NCBI GenBank assembly: GCA_039696685.1
Contig: CP155566.1
Location: 2,852,001 to 2,916,000, forward strand
Length of the DNA: 64,000 nt
DNA from: Vibrio sp. CDRSL-10 TSBA
GTDB taxonomy: Bacteria > Pseudomonadota > Gammaproteobacteria > Enterobacterales > Vibrionaceae
Direction: 5' to 3'
Under the pieces are notes generated by a model that saw only the letters and a program-made list of their open reading frames with translations, ran no database searches and was not told the DNA's origin. This document shows positions 54,409-64,000 of the stretch, one piece after another. The position numbers were made by a program, and so were the translations under genes. The first letter of the stretch is position 1; each line of letters opens with the position of its first letter.

Positions 54409-54435
54409 AAAAAAGGGCTCAGATGAGCCCTTTTT
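54409..54435. terminator. Terminator between tolC and hldE
   Basis: 11-bp stem AAAAAGGGCTC / GAGCCCTTTTT with loop AGAT, about 40 bases after tolC. An 18-base perfect palindrome, GGCCCGGCATGCCGGGCC (54441-54458), follows at once. Confidence 0.9.
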
Positions 54436-54469
54436 ATTTTGGCCCGGCATGCCGGGCCAAGGTTGCATC

Positions 54470-54509
54470 GATCAATGTCAGTCTGACAAGATCAATGCCA
54501 ATCTGACAG
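54470..54509. repeat. Imperfect 20-base tandem repeat downstream of hldE
   Basis: GATCAATGTCAGTCTGACAA (54470-54489) and GATCAATGCCAATCTGACAG (54490-54509) match at 17 of 20 positions, just beyond the hldE stop. Function unknown. Confidence 0.75.
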
Positions 54510-54518
54510 ATTCGGCCG

Positions 54519-55950
54519 TCAGCCGCGTCCGCCTTTGATCGCTGCGATGATTTCTGAAGTGGAGCAGCCATCTTCAAAGTTGAGCACTTTCACTTCACCG
54601 CCCGCCGCAATCACTTCTTTACCACCGGCAATCTCTTCCGGCTGGTAATCGCCGCCTTTGACCAGAAGATCCGGCAACACCTGAGAAATCAGACGCTGCG
54701 GAGTATCTTCGCTAAACGGCACCACCCAGTCGACCGCACCTAAACCTGCCAGTACCGCCATACGACGTTCGGTCGGGTTTACCGGACGCGCCGGACCCTT
54801 GAGACGTTTGACCGAATCATCGGTGTTGACGGCCACAATCAGGCGATCGCCAAGTTCAGCGGCATGGTTAAGATAAGAGACATGGCCAGCATGCAGAATG
54901 TCAAAGCAGCCATTGGTCATCACCACTTTTTCACCCCGCGCCTGGGCTTTTTTCACTGCCGCGATCAGCGCGTTTTCTTCAATCACGCCGTAGTCAGTAT
55001 CTTTGCTGCCATGCACGGCTTCAGCCAGTTCAATAGTAGAAACGGTTGACGTACCCAGTTTACCGACCACCACACCGGCTGCAGCGTTGGCCAGGGCACA
55101 CGCTTCATCCAGCGCCTTACCGGCGGCTACTGATGCGGCCAGAAACAGAGATGACCGTATCGCCGGCACCCGTCACGTCATACACTTCTTTGGCCTGAGT
55201 CGGCAGATGGAACGGCGCCATGCCGCGACGCAGCAGCGTCATACCATGTTCACTGCGCGTAACCAGCAATGCATCCAGGTCAAACTGTTCAATCAGACCT
55301 AAGCCTTTTTCCACCAGATCTTCATTCGATTTGACTTTACCCACCACCTGCTCGAATTCAGCCATGTTCGGGGTCAAAAGAGTCGCGCCGCGGTAACGTT
55401 CAAAATCAGCGCCCTTAGGATCGATAAACACCGGCACACCGGCAGCACGGGCACGCTGGATAAACCGCTGCACATGCTCGAGCGCGCCTTTGGCGTAATC
55501 GGACAGGATAACGGCATTGACGCTGGCCAAAGTGTTGTCCATGCGTGACAGGATCAGCTCCGCATCGGTATTTTCAAATTTGTCTTCAAAGTCGAGACGA
55601 ATCAACTGCTGCCCACGGCTCAGGACACGCAGCTTGGTGATGGTCGGATAGTCCGGCAATGCAACAAAATCACAGTTCACTTTCAGGGCGGTCAGTTTAT
55701 CTGCCAGCACCTGAGCCGGTTCATCCATGCCTGTTAAACCAATAATATGCGCCTGACCGCCGAGTGATGCGATATTCATCGCCACGTTTGCTGCCCCACC
55801 CGGACGCTCTTCGTTATGTTCTACTTTTACTACCGGCACTGGCGCCTCTGGTGAGATACGACCTGCCGGACCATGCCAATAGCGGTCCAGCATCACATCA
55901 CCAATGATTAATACCCCAGCGTCACTGTAGTCAGGTAGGATTGGTTTCAT
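54519..55950 (-). CDS. hldE: Bifunctional heptose kinase/adenylyltransferase HldE (frameshifted)
   Basis: Makes ADP-glycero-manno-heptose for the LPS core. 476 residues after removing one base from GAAAC at 55142-55146. N-terminal PfkB kinase ([25 protein letters not shown]) and C-terminal adenylyltransferase ([15 protein letters not shown] with HxGH). Frame repair rejoins the kinase ATP site. It follows glnE, as in E. coli. Confidence 0.96.
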
Positions 55951-56000
55951 TATGGATCTCCAATATTTATCACTGGGCGAAGTTTATCACACTGTGCCAA

Positions 56001-58846
56001 CTAAAGAAGCCACTGCGCCCAAACCCGTGTTACCCAATCGCGCTCTGCCACAAATTTACTTTCACTGACATCCGCATCCTGATTCAGCAAGTTACGATGA
56101 TGGATCTGATCACGCATGCTGGTGTAAGCCTGAGTCAGCACCTGTGCCTGACTTTCATCCAGCACACCTTGATTGAGCAGGGATTCAAAAATACGCACAT
56201 TATCCGACCAGCGCGTCAGCTTGGGCTTATCATGGCTGTAGCGCAGCACCAGATACTGGGCCAGGAACTCAATGTCGGTGATGCCGCCGGCATCCTGCTT
56301 GAGCATAAAGCGGCCCGGCTTCTTACCCCCGAGGTGATCGCGCATTTTCTGGCGCATCTCGACCACCTGCTGCTTCAACGTCGCTTCATCACGCGGCAGC
56401 GACAATATCGCATGCCGCGTGGCCGCGAAACGCCTGCTGCAGCGGTGTGTCACCGTAAATCATCCGCGCTCTGACCAAAGCCTGATGCTCCCAGGTCCAG
56501 GCATCCTGACGCTGATACTCTTCAAACGCATCAACCGGGCTGACCAGCAGGCCGGAAGCGCCGGACGGACGTAAACGGGTATCGACTTCATACAGAATGC
56601 CGGACGCTGTGCGGGTGGAGAAAATATGAATCACACGCTGAGCGAGACGCAGATAGAACTGACGACCATCGATCTCTTTGACGCCGTCGGTGTAAACATC
56701 AACCGGACAGTCATGCAAAAATACAATGTCGAGATCTGAGTTGTAGCCCAGCTCCCAGCCACCGACCTTACCATAGCCGACCACAGCAAAACCTTTACCG
56801 TCACGCTCACTGAGATGGGTTGGTTCGCCATATTTCGCGCTGACCTGGAGCCAAGCCTGATGAATCACCGCCTCAACAATCGCTTCGGCCAGATAGGTTA
56901 AGTGATCACTCACTTTCATCACCGGCAACACATCAGCAATGTCAGCGGCTGCAATCTTAAGAATACAGATCTGCTTGAACTGACGCAGCGCCTCCATCTG
57001 CTGCTCCATATCGTCTTCCGGAATCCGGGCGAGGAAATCACGCAGCTCCGTTTTATAGGCATCGAGCGCAATCGGGTTATACAAATGCTGCGGGTCAATC
57101 AGCTCATCAAGCAGAATCGGATAACGCGCCAGTTGTTCGGAAATCATCGGACTGGCGGTACACAGCCGCACCAGTTGGGTCAGAGCTGCCGGATGCTCAT
57201 CGAGCAGTTCCAGATAGGTGGTACGGGTTGCAATACTGCGCAGCAAAGTCAGCACCCGCGCCAGACCGAATTCGGCATCCGGGTGAGCAAATATTGCCTG
57301 GTAAACTTTGGGCATCAGCCGGTTAAGCACTTCACGGCCGCGCGGCCCCAGGGTGCGCTTATCCAGATCCTGTTTAAACTGGATTAACGTAGCGGCGACA
57401 CTGGCCGGCTCAGAGCGGGCCAGATCCTGCTCGACAATCAGGGGGATCACTTCCGGATGATTGGCCATATCCCACAATTCATGGAAATGAGCCGCCAAGT
57501 TATCTTCTTCGTCCTCTTCTTCACCGATCAAGTCGCTGAACACCGCATGGACACGGCTCATCTGCAGCTGCACTTCATCCAGCAGCAGTTGCCAGGAGGC
57601 AAAGCCCATCGCTACCGCGAGGCGCAGCTGATCATCGGCCTTATCCGGCAGCGTTTGAGTCTGTTTATCCGCCAGGGCCTGGAGCAGGTTCTCCAGCCGG
57701 CGCAGAAAACGGTAGGCTTCGGTCAGCTGCTGTACTTCCGGTTCACCAAGCAGCTGCAATTCACCAATGGCCTGCAGGGTTTCCAATAAACCGCGATGAC
57801 GCAGGGCCGGCTCGCGGCCGCCACGAATGAGCTGAAACACCTGAGCAATAAACTCCACTTCGCGGATACCACCGGCACCCAGCTTGATGTTGTTACTCAG
57901 CCCGCGACGGCGCACCTCGCTTTTGATCATCGACTTCATGCGGCGCAGTGACTGAATTGCGCTGAAATCGATGTAACGACGAAACACAAACGGACGCAGC
58001 ATCTGGCGCAGTTTCCTGATACTGGGAATACATTTCGCGCCCCATCACCCGGGCTTTGACCATGGCGTAGCGTTCCCAGTCTCGTCCCTGCTCCTGATAG
58101 TAATCTTCCAGAGCGGCGTAGCTCATCACCAGCGGGCCACTTTCACCAAACGGACGTAAACGCATGTCGACCCGGTAACAGAAACCGTCAAAGGTCTGCT
58201 GATCCAGCATCTTGATAATACGCTGGCCAAGACGGGTGAAAAACTGGGCATTGGCAATCGAACGGCGCGCGCCCTGGGTCTCCCCGTTTTCCGGATAGGT
58301 AAAGATAAGATCGATATCAGAAGAGAAATTGAGCTCTTTGCCGCCCAGTTTACCCATGCCGATAATCAGCATCGGCTGTGCTTCACCGGCTGCATTACAC
58401 GGTGTGCCCCACTCACGACAACAAATATCGTACTGCCACTGATAAGTTTCAAAAATCAGCGCTTCAGCTAACTGCGACAAATGCTCCAGACTCTCATCCA
58501 GGCTCCATTGACTGAGAAAATCGCGCCAGGCAATCACCACCATTTCCCGGTTACGAAACTGACGCAGTACGCGCTGGCCGCTGGTCTCATCATGGCATTC
58601 ACTGAGCAGAGCCTGCAAACGGGGCCGATAATGCTCAGCGCGCTGCGCTTCACTGAGCAGCGTTGGCAGTTGCAGGCATAACGCGCTATCACGCAGCAGA
58701 GTATCAGCCACAAACTGGCTAAAGCCGAGCACGGCTTTGAGCTGTTGAGTCAGCTCAGGGCTCCACTCGGACACTTCCGGCGTTTGCTGAAGCAGCTGTT
58801 GATACTGGTGCTCGGCATGAGCCTCAAGCTTGGGCGGCAATTGCAT
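56001..58846 (-). CDS. glnE: Glutamine synthetase adenylyltransferase/deadenylase GlnE (two frameshifts)
   Basis: 947 residues after removing one base at GAAAC 56427-56431 and one at GTTTC 58011-58015. Adds and removes AMP on glutamine synthetase under PII control. Two nucleotidyltransferase domains: [20 protein letters not shown] (deadenylase half) and [20 protein letters not shown] (adenylylase half). It is the only core gene here with two breaks. Confidence 0.95.
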
Positions 58847-58953
58847 GATTCATCCTTGTGATCTGTGACGGCGACTCGCTGCGTGATAAAAGGCAGGACA
58901 CGCCGTGCGTAAAGCGCAAAACAATGGCTCTAGTTATAACAGAGTTAGGCCAA

Positions 58954-58985
58954 TAAAAAACGCCCACTAATCAATAGTGAGCGTT
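58954..58985 (-). terminator. Terminator of the chemoreceptor gene
   Basis: On the minus strand an 11-bp stem AACGCTCACTA / TAGTGGGCGTT (one G-T pair) is followed by TTTTTT. It lies between the chemoreceptor and glnE. Confidence 0.88.
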
Positions 58986-59011
58986 CTTTCATACTCCGGC
59001 AAGGTGCCGGT

Positions 59012-60268
59012 TTACACTTTAAACACCGTGATTTTGCGATCCAGTTCCTCGGCATTAGTTTGCATCAGCTCCGAGGTTTCCAGCAGCTCACTGACCACAG
59101 TCACCGAGGCTTCCACCAGCTCACGGACATTGGTCAGATTCTGGTTCATCTCTTCAGCCACGCTGCTCTGCTGCCCGGCAGCCGTCGCTATCTGGAAATT
59201 CATGTCGTTGATCTGCTGCACCTGCAGCACGATACCGTCCAGCTCACCGCCGGCGTTAGTAATCAGCTCAACCCCTTCTGCCGCTTCAACCACGCTTTTC
59301 TCCATCAGGTTCACCGCGGAGTTCGCGCTGTTCTGCAACTGAGAAATCATCTCCTGAATTTCAACAGTCGCAGTCTGGGTACGCTGCGCCAGATTACGCA
59401 CTTCATCGGCTACCACAGCAAAACCCCGTCCGGCTTCTCCGGCACGGGCAGCTTCAATCGCCGCATTGAGCGCCAGCAGGTTGGTCTGTTCAGAAATACC
59501 CTGAATCGTGCCGACCACACTGCCAATCGACACCACACGCTCTTCAACCTGATTAACCGCATCGGCTGACGCTGCGATGTCTTGCGACAGCGCCCGCATT
59601 TTGCCGATTGTCTCGGTGACATATTGCTGACCTGAACCGGCCTGGTGTGACGCGTTTTCAGTCAGTGACGAGGCACTTTGCGCGTGTTCAGCGACCGTCT
59701 GAACCGTCGAGGACATTTCGCTCATCGCGGTAGCCAGCTGATCGATTTCATTAAACTCTTCTTCGGCCGATTCTTTGGTCTCAGCCATACTCAGCGTCAT
59801 GATTTCGGTCAGAGAAGTGAGTTCCTGCGAGGCACTGACCTGAGTTTTAATCAGCTCCTGCAACTGACGCCGGGTTTTCTCCAGTTCACGAGCCACATCG
59901 CCATATTCATCTTTACAGTTCATCGCGATCGGCTCAGACAGATCGCGGCTCGCCATCTGTTTAATTGACTCACTCAGATACAGGGTCTGACGCAGCATAG
60001 TGCGCGCGGCAAACAGCAGTAACACCACAAAGACAATGATCATCAGGCCGGTCTGCCAGGCAACCTGCACCAGATAATCATCATAATGGCGCTGGGCCAC
60101 CTCAACGTTCTGGGTTGCCGCCAACAGGGCATTATAAAACGTGCTGGCATCCCACAACTGCTTGGCAATGATCAAAATCGTACTGAAGACCATCAGCATC
60201 ACCATCTTAGGGACCAGACGGACATCGGTGATCAAACGCTCCCAAGGCTTAAAAGCCATCTTCGCCAT
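59012..60268 (-). CDS. Methyl-accepting chemotaxis protein
   Basis: 418 residues from the ATG at 60268, which has GGAG 8 bases upstream; the frame extends further but without conservation. Two membrane helices (about 18-38 and 72-93) bracket a very short periplasmic loop of about 35 residues, too small for a usual ligand domain. A HAMP region follows, then the signalling domain with the invariant tip [18 protein letters not shown] and [18 protein letters not shown]. Likely senses an internal or membrane-linked cue. It separates ygiF from glnE, which are neighbours in E. coli. Confidence 0.93.
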   Translation of the reverse strand: MAKMAFKPWERLITDVRLVPKMVMLMVFSTILIIAKQLWDASTFYNALLAATQNVEVAQRHYDDYLVQVAWQTGLMIIVFVVLLLFAARTMLRQTLYLSESIKQMASRDLSEPIAMNCKDEYGDVARELEKTRRQLQELIKTQVSASQELTSLTEIMTLSMAETKESAEEEFNEIDQLATAMSEMSSTVQTVAEHAQSASSLTENASHQAGSGQQYVTETIGKMRALSQDIAASADAVNQVEERVVSIGSVVGTIQGISEQTNLLALNAAIEAARAGEAGRGFAVVADEVRNLAQRTQTATVEIQEMISQLQNSANSAVNLMEKSVVEAAEGVELITNAGGELDGIVLQVQQINDMNFQIATAAGQQSSVAEEMNQNLTNVRELVEASVTVVSELLETSELMQTNAEELDRKITVFKV

Positions 60269-60569
60269 GCTCAGTTCTCCACTAGGTTTTATCGTCGTTC
60301 TCAAAAAGCCGGCCGTGCAAAAAACACCGCCAATTGATTTATTTTGCGCTTCGTATGAAAGAGATGGTATCAAAAATGATACACTTCGCATGTGCTTACA
60401 GTCGCGTATTCACACTTTTATCTGTGTATTGTGATCGCAACCGATTTTCGCTGTCTGTTCCCTGTTTATCGGCTGGTGTGTCGACTTCTTCAATGCTTTT
60501 GCCACTCAGATCTGATGACAAGACAACAAAAAAGGGATGCCGACAGCATCCCTTTACATTCACTTAATT
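60269..60569. other. Region between ygiF and the chemoreceptor gene
   Basis: 301 bases with no gene. It holds the ygiF terminator and an inverted repeat GTATCA-AAAA-TGATAC at 60367-60382, about 100 bases upstream of the chemoreceptor start, a possible operator. No clear flagellar sigma-28 promoter was recognised. Confidence 0.5.
60531..60555 (-). terminator. Terminator after ygiF
   Basis: 10-bp perfect stem AAAGGGATGC / GCATCCCTTT with a 5-base loop and more Ts on the minus strand, directly after the ygiF stop. Confidence 0.9.
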
Positions 60570-62087
60570 TTAGTCACGCCAGTATGGCGGCGTTTCAACC
60601 CCGATAATCCGGGTCTGTTCCATGGCGTGCAGAATCGAGTTTTCCTGCCGGATCAGCCAGCGCTGCAGTTGCTCACGCTCATCCTGGGCCAGTTTTTCGA
60701 CCAGTACCTCAAGCGGCTTGAGGGTCAGCAGGTCATCAATCCCATGCAACAAGTCAGCCCATGGCATCCGGAATGCCTGACGCTCTTCTTCATCGAACAA
60801 CGCAGCAAAACTGATGCCGGTATACAGACTGCGCATCAGACGATATTGCTGATCGATATATTCCTGACTCGACAACTGACGCTCAGGCGGAAACGCTTCC
60901 AGCAGCTCAACCCAGGTACGTTCCAGTTGTTTGACTGAGAAGTGATGGATATTGAGCGCCATTTTGTCGCGCGCTTTTTCATCCAGGAACGGCTGCCAGC
61001 CCCGGGTCAGAATCCAGCGGCTTAAGTCGAGCAATACCCCGGTGTAGCGGGCAGAGTTGAGCAGCTTGAGGATCTCATCCCGTTGCGGCAGTGCCTGCTG
61101 CAACTGTTTGAGCTCGCTGATCAGGAACTTGCGCGCATCAAGTTTGCGCAGAGCATAGCCTTTATCTTCCAGCAGCTCTTCGAGGTAGTCGTATTGTTTG
61201 AGCCAGCTCAGCTCGCCTTCCAGCCATTTTAATTCCTGGCGCAGGATGGCGCTGGCACGGCGCGGCACAATCCCGCCAAACACCGCCAGTACCTGACGAA
61301 TAAAGCTGATCGCGTGGCTGATTTCATGCAACGCCTCGACCGAGTCCCGCTCAGTGTAAATCTGTTCATGATAATGCCAGTGCGATAACGCATGCTCGAG
61401 AGACTGGATAAAACAGGTCTCAACCGTGTCTTGTGCCTGAGTGTTGACCAGAGTCAGCGGTTTAACTTCATCGCCCTGATAGCCCGCAGCCAGACGGTAA
61501 CCACGCGCCGCTTTACTCAGGTTGCCAAGGCGCATACCGCCCTGATCACACAACTGGCGAGCCAGGGTAAACAGTGCATCGGTCTGACCGGATTTCAGCT
61601 CCAGTTCAACCTCACAAATCGGATCTTCACTGTCACCGGCAATCACCAGCCCCTGGTCAAACGCCACTTCAATCTGGCTGCCATCCGGCATGCCGATCAA
61701 CCATTGTTCGCGGTTAAAATTAGTGGAGAACAGAGCCACCAGTTCCGACTGCAGAGTCGCAATATCACGATTCTCTGGCCAGATATCAGCAGGATGAAGG
61801 GATAAATCAGGGTCATTGCTGTTATGTTCAGCGTTGTATTCAGGACGCTGGTGCAAACCGGCCACCACACGTCCGGCGGTTTTTACCGTTTGCACATACA
61901 CATCATCAAAACGGCGGATACGAAGTCCAATATCGTGTTGACGCAACCAGTTGTCGGGTGAGTCAAAATAGGTGTTTCCTAACTCACGACAACGATGCTG
62001 AAGTACTTTGGTTTCAGAAATTTTTTCCAGTAAAACCTCTGAAAATTCTGGAGAAACAAAAAACTTCAGTTCTATCTCGGTTTCCAT
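60570..62087 (-). CDS. ygiF: Inorganic triphosphatase YgiF (CYTH-CHAD)
   Basis: 505 residues from the ATG at 62087 (METEIELKF); the frame extends upstream to 62165 without conservation. N-terminal CYTH domain with the ExExK signature hydrolyses triphosphate; C-terminal CHAD domain is rich in conserved histidines and arginines and binds polyphosphate. Normally beside glnE; here a chemoreceptor gene lies between. Confidence 0.94.
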   Translation of the reverse strand: METEIELKFFVSPEFSEVLLEKISETKVLQHRCRELGNTYFDSPDNWLRQHDIGLRIRRFDDVYVQTVKTAGRVVAGLHQRPEYNAEHNSNDPDLSLHPADIWPENRDIATLQSELVALFSTNFNREQWLIGMPDGSQIEVAFDQGLVIAGDSEDPICEVELELKSGQTDALFTLARQLCDQGGMRLGNLSKAARGYRLAAGYQGDEVKPLTLVNTQAQDTVETCFIQSLEHALSHWHYHEQIYTERDSVEALHEISHAISFIRQVLAVFGGIVPRRASAILRQELKWLEGELSWLKQYDYLEELLEDKGYALRKLDARKFLISELKQLQQALPQRDEILKLLNSARYTGVLLDLSRWILTRGWQPFLDEKARDKMALNIHHFSVKQLERTWVELLEAFPPERQLSSQEYIDQQYRLMRSLYTGISFAALFDEEERQAFRMPWADLLHGIDDLLTLKPLEVLVEKLAQDEREQLQRWLIRQENSILHAMEQTRIIGVETPPYWRD

Positions 62088-62292
62088 AGTTATACCTTTC
62101 GCAGCAGATAGCGACAGGATATTGCCTAATAGGCGACTGAGCAAGTGACAAATATCCGCCATCACATGATCTAAAACAGTTTAAATGCATAACTTAATGG
62201 GTTACCATGCGCGCCTTTATAGCCAACGTTCAACATTTCGCCATACAATGGTGTATGTTCTTTATAGGTTATAGCTATTAGGTTGAATGACC

Positions 62293-62994
62293 ATGCCACT
62301 AAATACAATCATGGGGTTATTTGCAAAGTCCCCTATTAAGCCTTTGCAACGCCACGTCGTGTGTGTGAATGAATGCTGCTCTCATCTGGTCAACTTCTTC
62401 GAAGTTTGTGCGAAAGGTGACTGGGAGAAAGCCGGTGAAATCCGCGCACAGATTTCTCATCTTGAGAAAGAAGCTGATGTGTTAAAACGCGAAATTCGCC
62501 TTAAACTTCCTCGCGGTTTGTTTTTGCCTGTCGATCGTACCGACATGCTGGAGCTTTTGACTCAACAAGACAAACTGGCCAACCTTGCGAAGGACATCGC
62601 AGGCCGTGTCTACGGTCGTCAACTCAGAATTCCAGAGCCTCTTCAAGAAAACTTTATTGCTTACGTGCGCCGCTGTCTTGATGCTGCAAACCAGGCACAA
62701 AAGGTCATCAATGAGCTCGATGAGTTGTTGGAAACCGGCTTTAAAGGCCGTGAAGTCACGCTAGTGGCTGAAATGATCCACCAACTGGATGTGATTGAAG
62801 ATGATACCGATGCCATGCAGATCCGTCTGCGTCAGCAACTGCTGGCGCTCGAATCTGATATGAACCCTATCGATGTCATGTTCTTGTACAAAATCTTTGA
62901 ATGGGTAGGCGGCATCGCCGACCAGGCTCAGCGTGTAGGCGCTCGTCTGGAAACTGATGCTATCTCGTTCTTAAATCATAAAGTAAACACATAA
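62293..62994 (+). CDS. DUF47/TIGR00153 PhoU-like regulator of Pit
   Basis: About 233 residues, all-helical PhoU-like protein of the DUF47 family, usually encoded directly upstream of a Pit phosphate transporter and thought to control its activity. Start at 62293 (MPLNTIMGLFAKSP) or the ATG two codons upstream at 62287. The pit gene follows after 123 bases. Confidence 0.93.
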   Translation: MPLNTIMGLFAKSPIKPLQRHVVCVNECCSHLVNFFEVCAKGDWEKAGEIRAQISHLEKEADVLKREIRLKLPRGLFLPVDRTDMLELLTQQDKLANLAKDIAGRVYGRQLRIPEPLQENFIAYVRRCLDAANQAQKVINELDELLETGFKGREVTLVAEMIHQLDVIEDDTDAMQIRLRQQLLALESDMNPIDVMFLYKIFEWVGGIADQAQRVGARLETDAISFLNHKVNT

Positions 62995-63117
62995 CTAAGA
63001 GCAGTATTCGAACACCATGGATTAGGCGTAGAGTATTTCCTCGCTGAAGGGGTCAACTCGTGCCTGAAAAGCGCGATTCGAATCCGCTCCGCTTGTTATA
63101 AACAACTAGGTATTACG

Positions 63118-64000
63118 ATGGATATCCTTGCGAACTACGGCACTATCCTGATTATTGTTGCGGCGATCTTCGGTTTTTTAATGGCGATTGGTATTGGTGC
63201 AAATGACGTTGCGAATGCAATGGGCACCTCCGTTGGCTCCAAAGCACTAACGGTAAAACAAGCCATCATTATCGCGATGATCTTTGAATTTGCCGGTGCG
63301 TACCTGGCAGGTGGTGAGGTTACCGAAACGATCCGTAAAGGCGTTATCGAAACCTCTCTGTTTGCCGGTCAGCCAGAAGTTCTGGTCTACGGCATGATGT
63401 CAGCACTGCTGGCAGCCGGTACCTGGCTGCTGCTTGCCTCTTACATGGGCTGGCCAGTGTCCACCACCCACTCAATTATCGGTGCCATCATCGGTTTTGC
63501 CTGTGTGTCTGTGGGTACCGAAGCGGTTGACTGGCACTCAGTACAAGGCATTGTCGGTAGCTGGATCATTACACCGATTATCGCCGGTGTGTTTGCTTAT
63601 ATTATTTTTGTCAGTGCCCAACGCCTGATTTTCGATACCGAAGATCCGCTGATTAATGCAAAACGTTTTGTGCCGGTATACATGTTTATCACGACTATGG
63701 TGATTGCACTGGTTACCATCAAAAAAGGCCTGAAACACGTCGGCCTGCACCTGACCGGCACTGAAGCCTGGCTATCTGCGGCTGCGGTTTCGGCTATCGT
63801 CATGGTCGGCGGCTATTTTTACATCAAGAAACGCTTTGCCAACCGTGATGACGACCATAGCTTCGCCGGCGTAGAGAGTATCTTCAGCGTCCTGATGGTT
63901 ATCACCGCCTGTGCGATGGCATTTGCGCACGGTTCAAACGACGTCGCCAACGCGATTGGCCCGCTATCTGCGGTAGTCACCACAGTCACCAGCTTGGGTG
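63118..64000 (+). CDS. pit: Low-affinity inorganic phosphate transporter (PiT family), 3' end off the window
   Basis: First 294 residues present, intact. Proton- or sodium-coupled phosphate permease. The duplicated PiT signature is visible at both ends: IGANDVANAMGTSVGS near residue 23 and HGSNDVANAIGPLSAV near 275, with about eight membrane helices between. Probably controlled with the DUF47 protein encoded upstream. Confidence 0.95.
   Translation, partial: MDILANYGTILIIVAAIFGFLMAIGIGANDVANAMGTSVGSKALTVKQAIIIAMIFEFAGAYLAGGEVTETIRKGVIETSLFAGQPEVLVYGMMSALLAAGTWLLLASYMGWPVSTTHSIIGAIIGFACVSVGTEAVDWHSVQGIVGSWIITPIIAGVFAYIIFVSAQRLIFDTEDPLINAKRFVPVYMFITTMVIALVTIKKGLKHVGLHLTGTEAWLSAAAVSAIVMVGGYFYIKKRFANRDDDHSFAGVESIFSVLMVITACAMAFAHGSNDVANAIGPLSAVVTTVTSLG

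Noticed and set aside
62995..63117. Possible tRNA fragment before pit, suggested by a GATTCGAATC word
   Set aside because: Only a T-arm-like word is present; no acceptor stem, anticodon arm or CCA context could be folded.

Overview
The window is a stretch of a Vibrio chromosome, or that of a very close relative. This rests on a HapR/LuxR/OpaR-type quorum-sensing master regulator with a Qrr small-RNA pairing site in its leader, the pdhR-aceE-aceF-lpd operon, the pilABCD-coaE-zapD-yacG cluster and the nudF-yqiB-cpdA-yqiA-parE-parC order. The species cannot be fixed from the sequence alone.

Layout. 1-1815 is the 5' three-quarters of mrcB (PBP1b). 1878-13375 is an AT-rich genomic island of about 11.5 kb inserted into the 3' end of hrpB. 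The last 20 or so hrpB codons survive at the far end of the island (1812-1877), still overlapping the mrcB start by 4 bases. The island carries an operon of three large tyrosine recombinases plus a small coiled-coil protein, coupled by 8-, 8- and 4-base overlaps. Its cargo is two LysE/RhtB-type exporters flanking a LysR regulator, a large SEC-C protein with a nuclease-like motif, and a small orphan protein. TTGAC-type repeats point inward at both island ends. 13355-64000 is ordinary core genome: hrpB, sfsA, dksA-gluQ-pcnB-folK-panB-panC, the yadGH ABC exporter, can, hpt, hapR, the pyruvate dehydrogenase operon with two PdhR boxes, recJ-dsbC-xerD, fldB, ampD, nadC, the type IV pilus cluster, coaE, zapD, yacG, the parC-parE-yqiA-cpdA-yqiB-nudF strand, tolC, hldE-glnE, a chemoreceptor, ygiF, and a DUF47-pit phosphate transporter pair running off the right edge.

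The most striking property of the window is not a gene. Twenty-five genes, including the normally essential parC and parE, are broken by 28 single-base frameshifts. In all 28 cases the reading frame is restored by removing one base from a GTTTC or GAAAC pentamer, giving GTTC or GAAC, and every repaired gene then has an integral, family-typical length. Island and core genes are affected alike. The simplest explanation is a systematic, sequence-specific one-base insertion in the reads or assembly, perhaps at a modified or difficult k-mer, rather than gene decay. In this annotation the affected genes are therefore given as full-length genes with the frameshift position stated.
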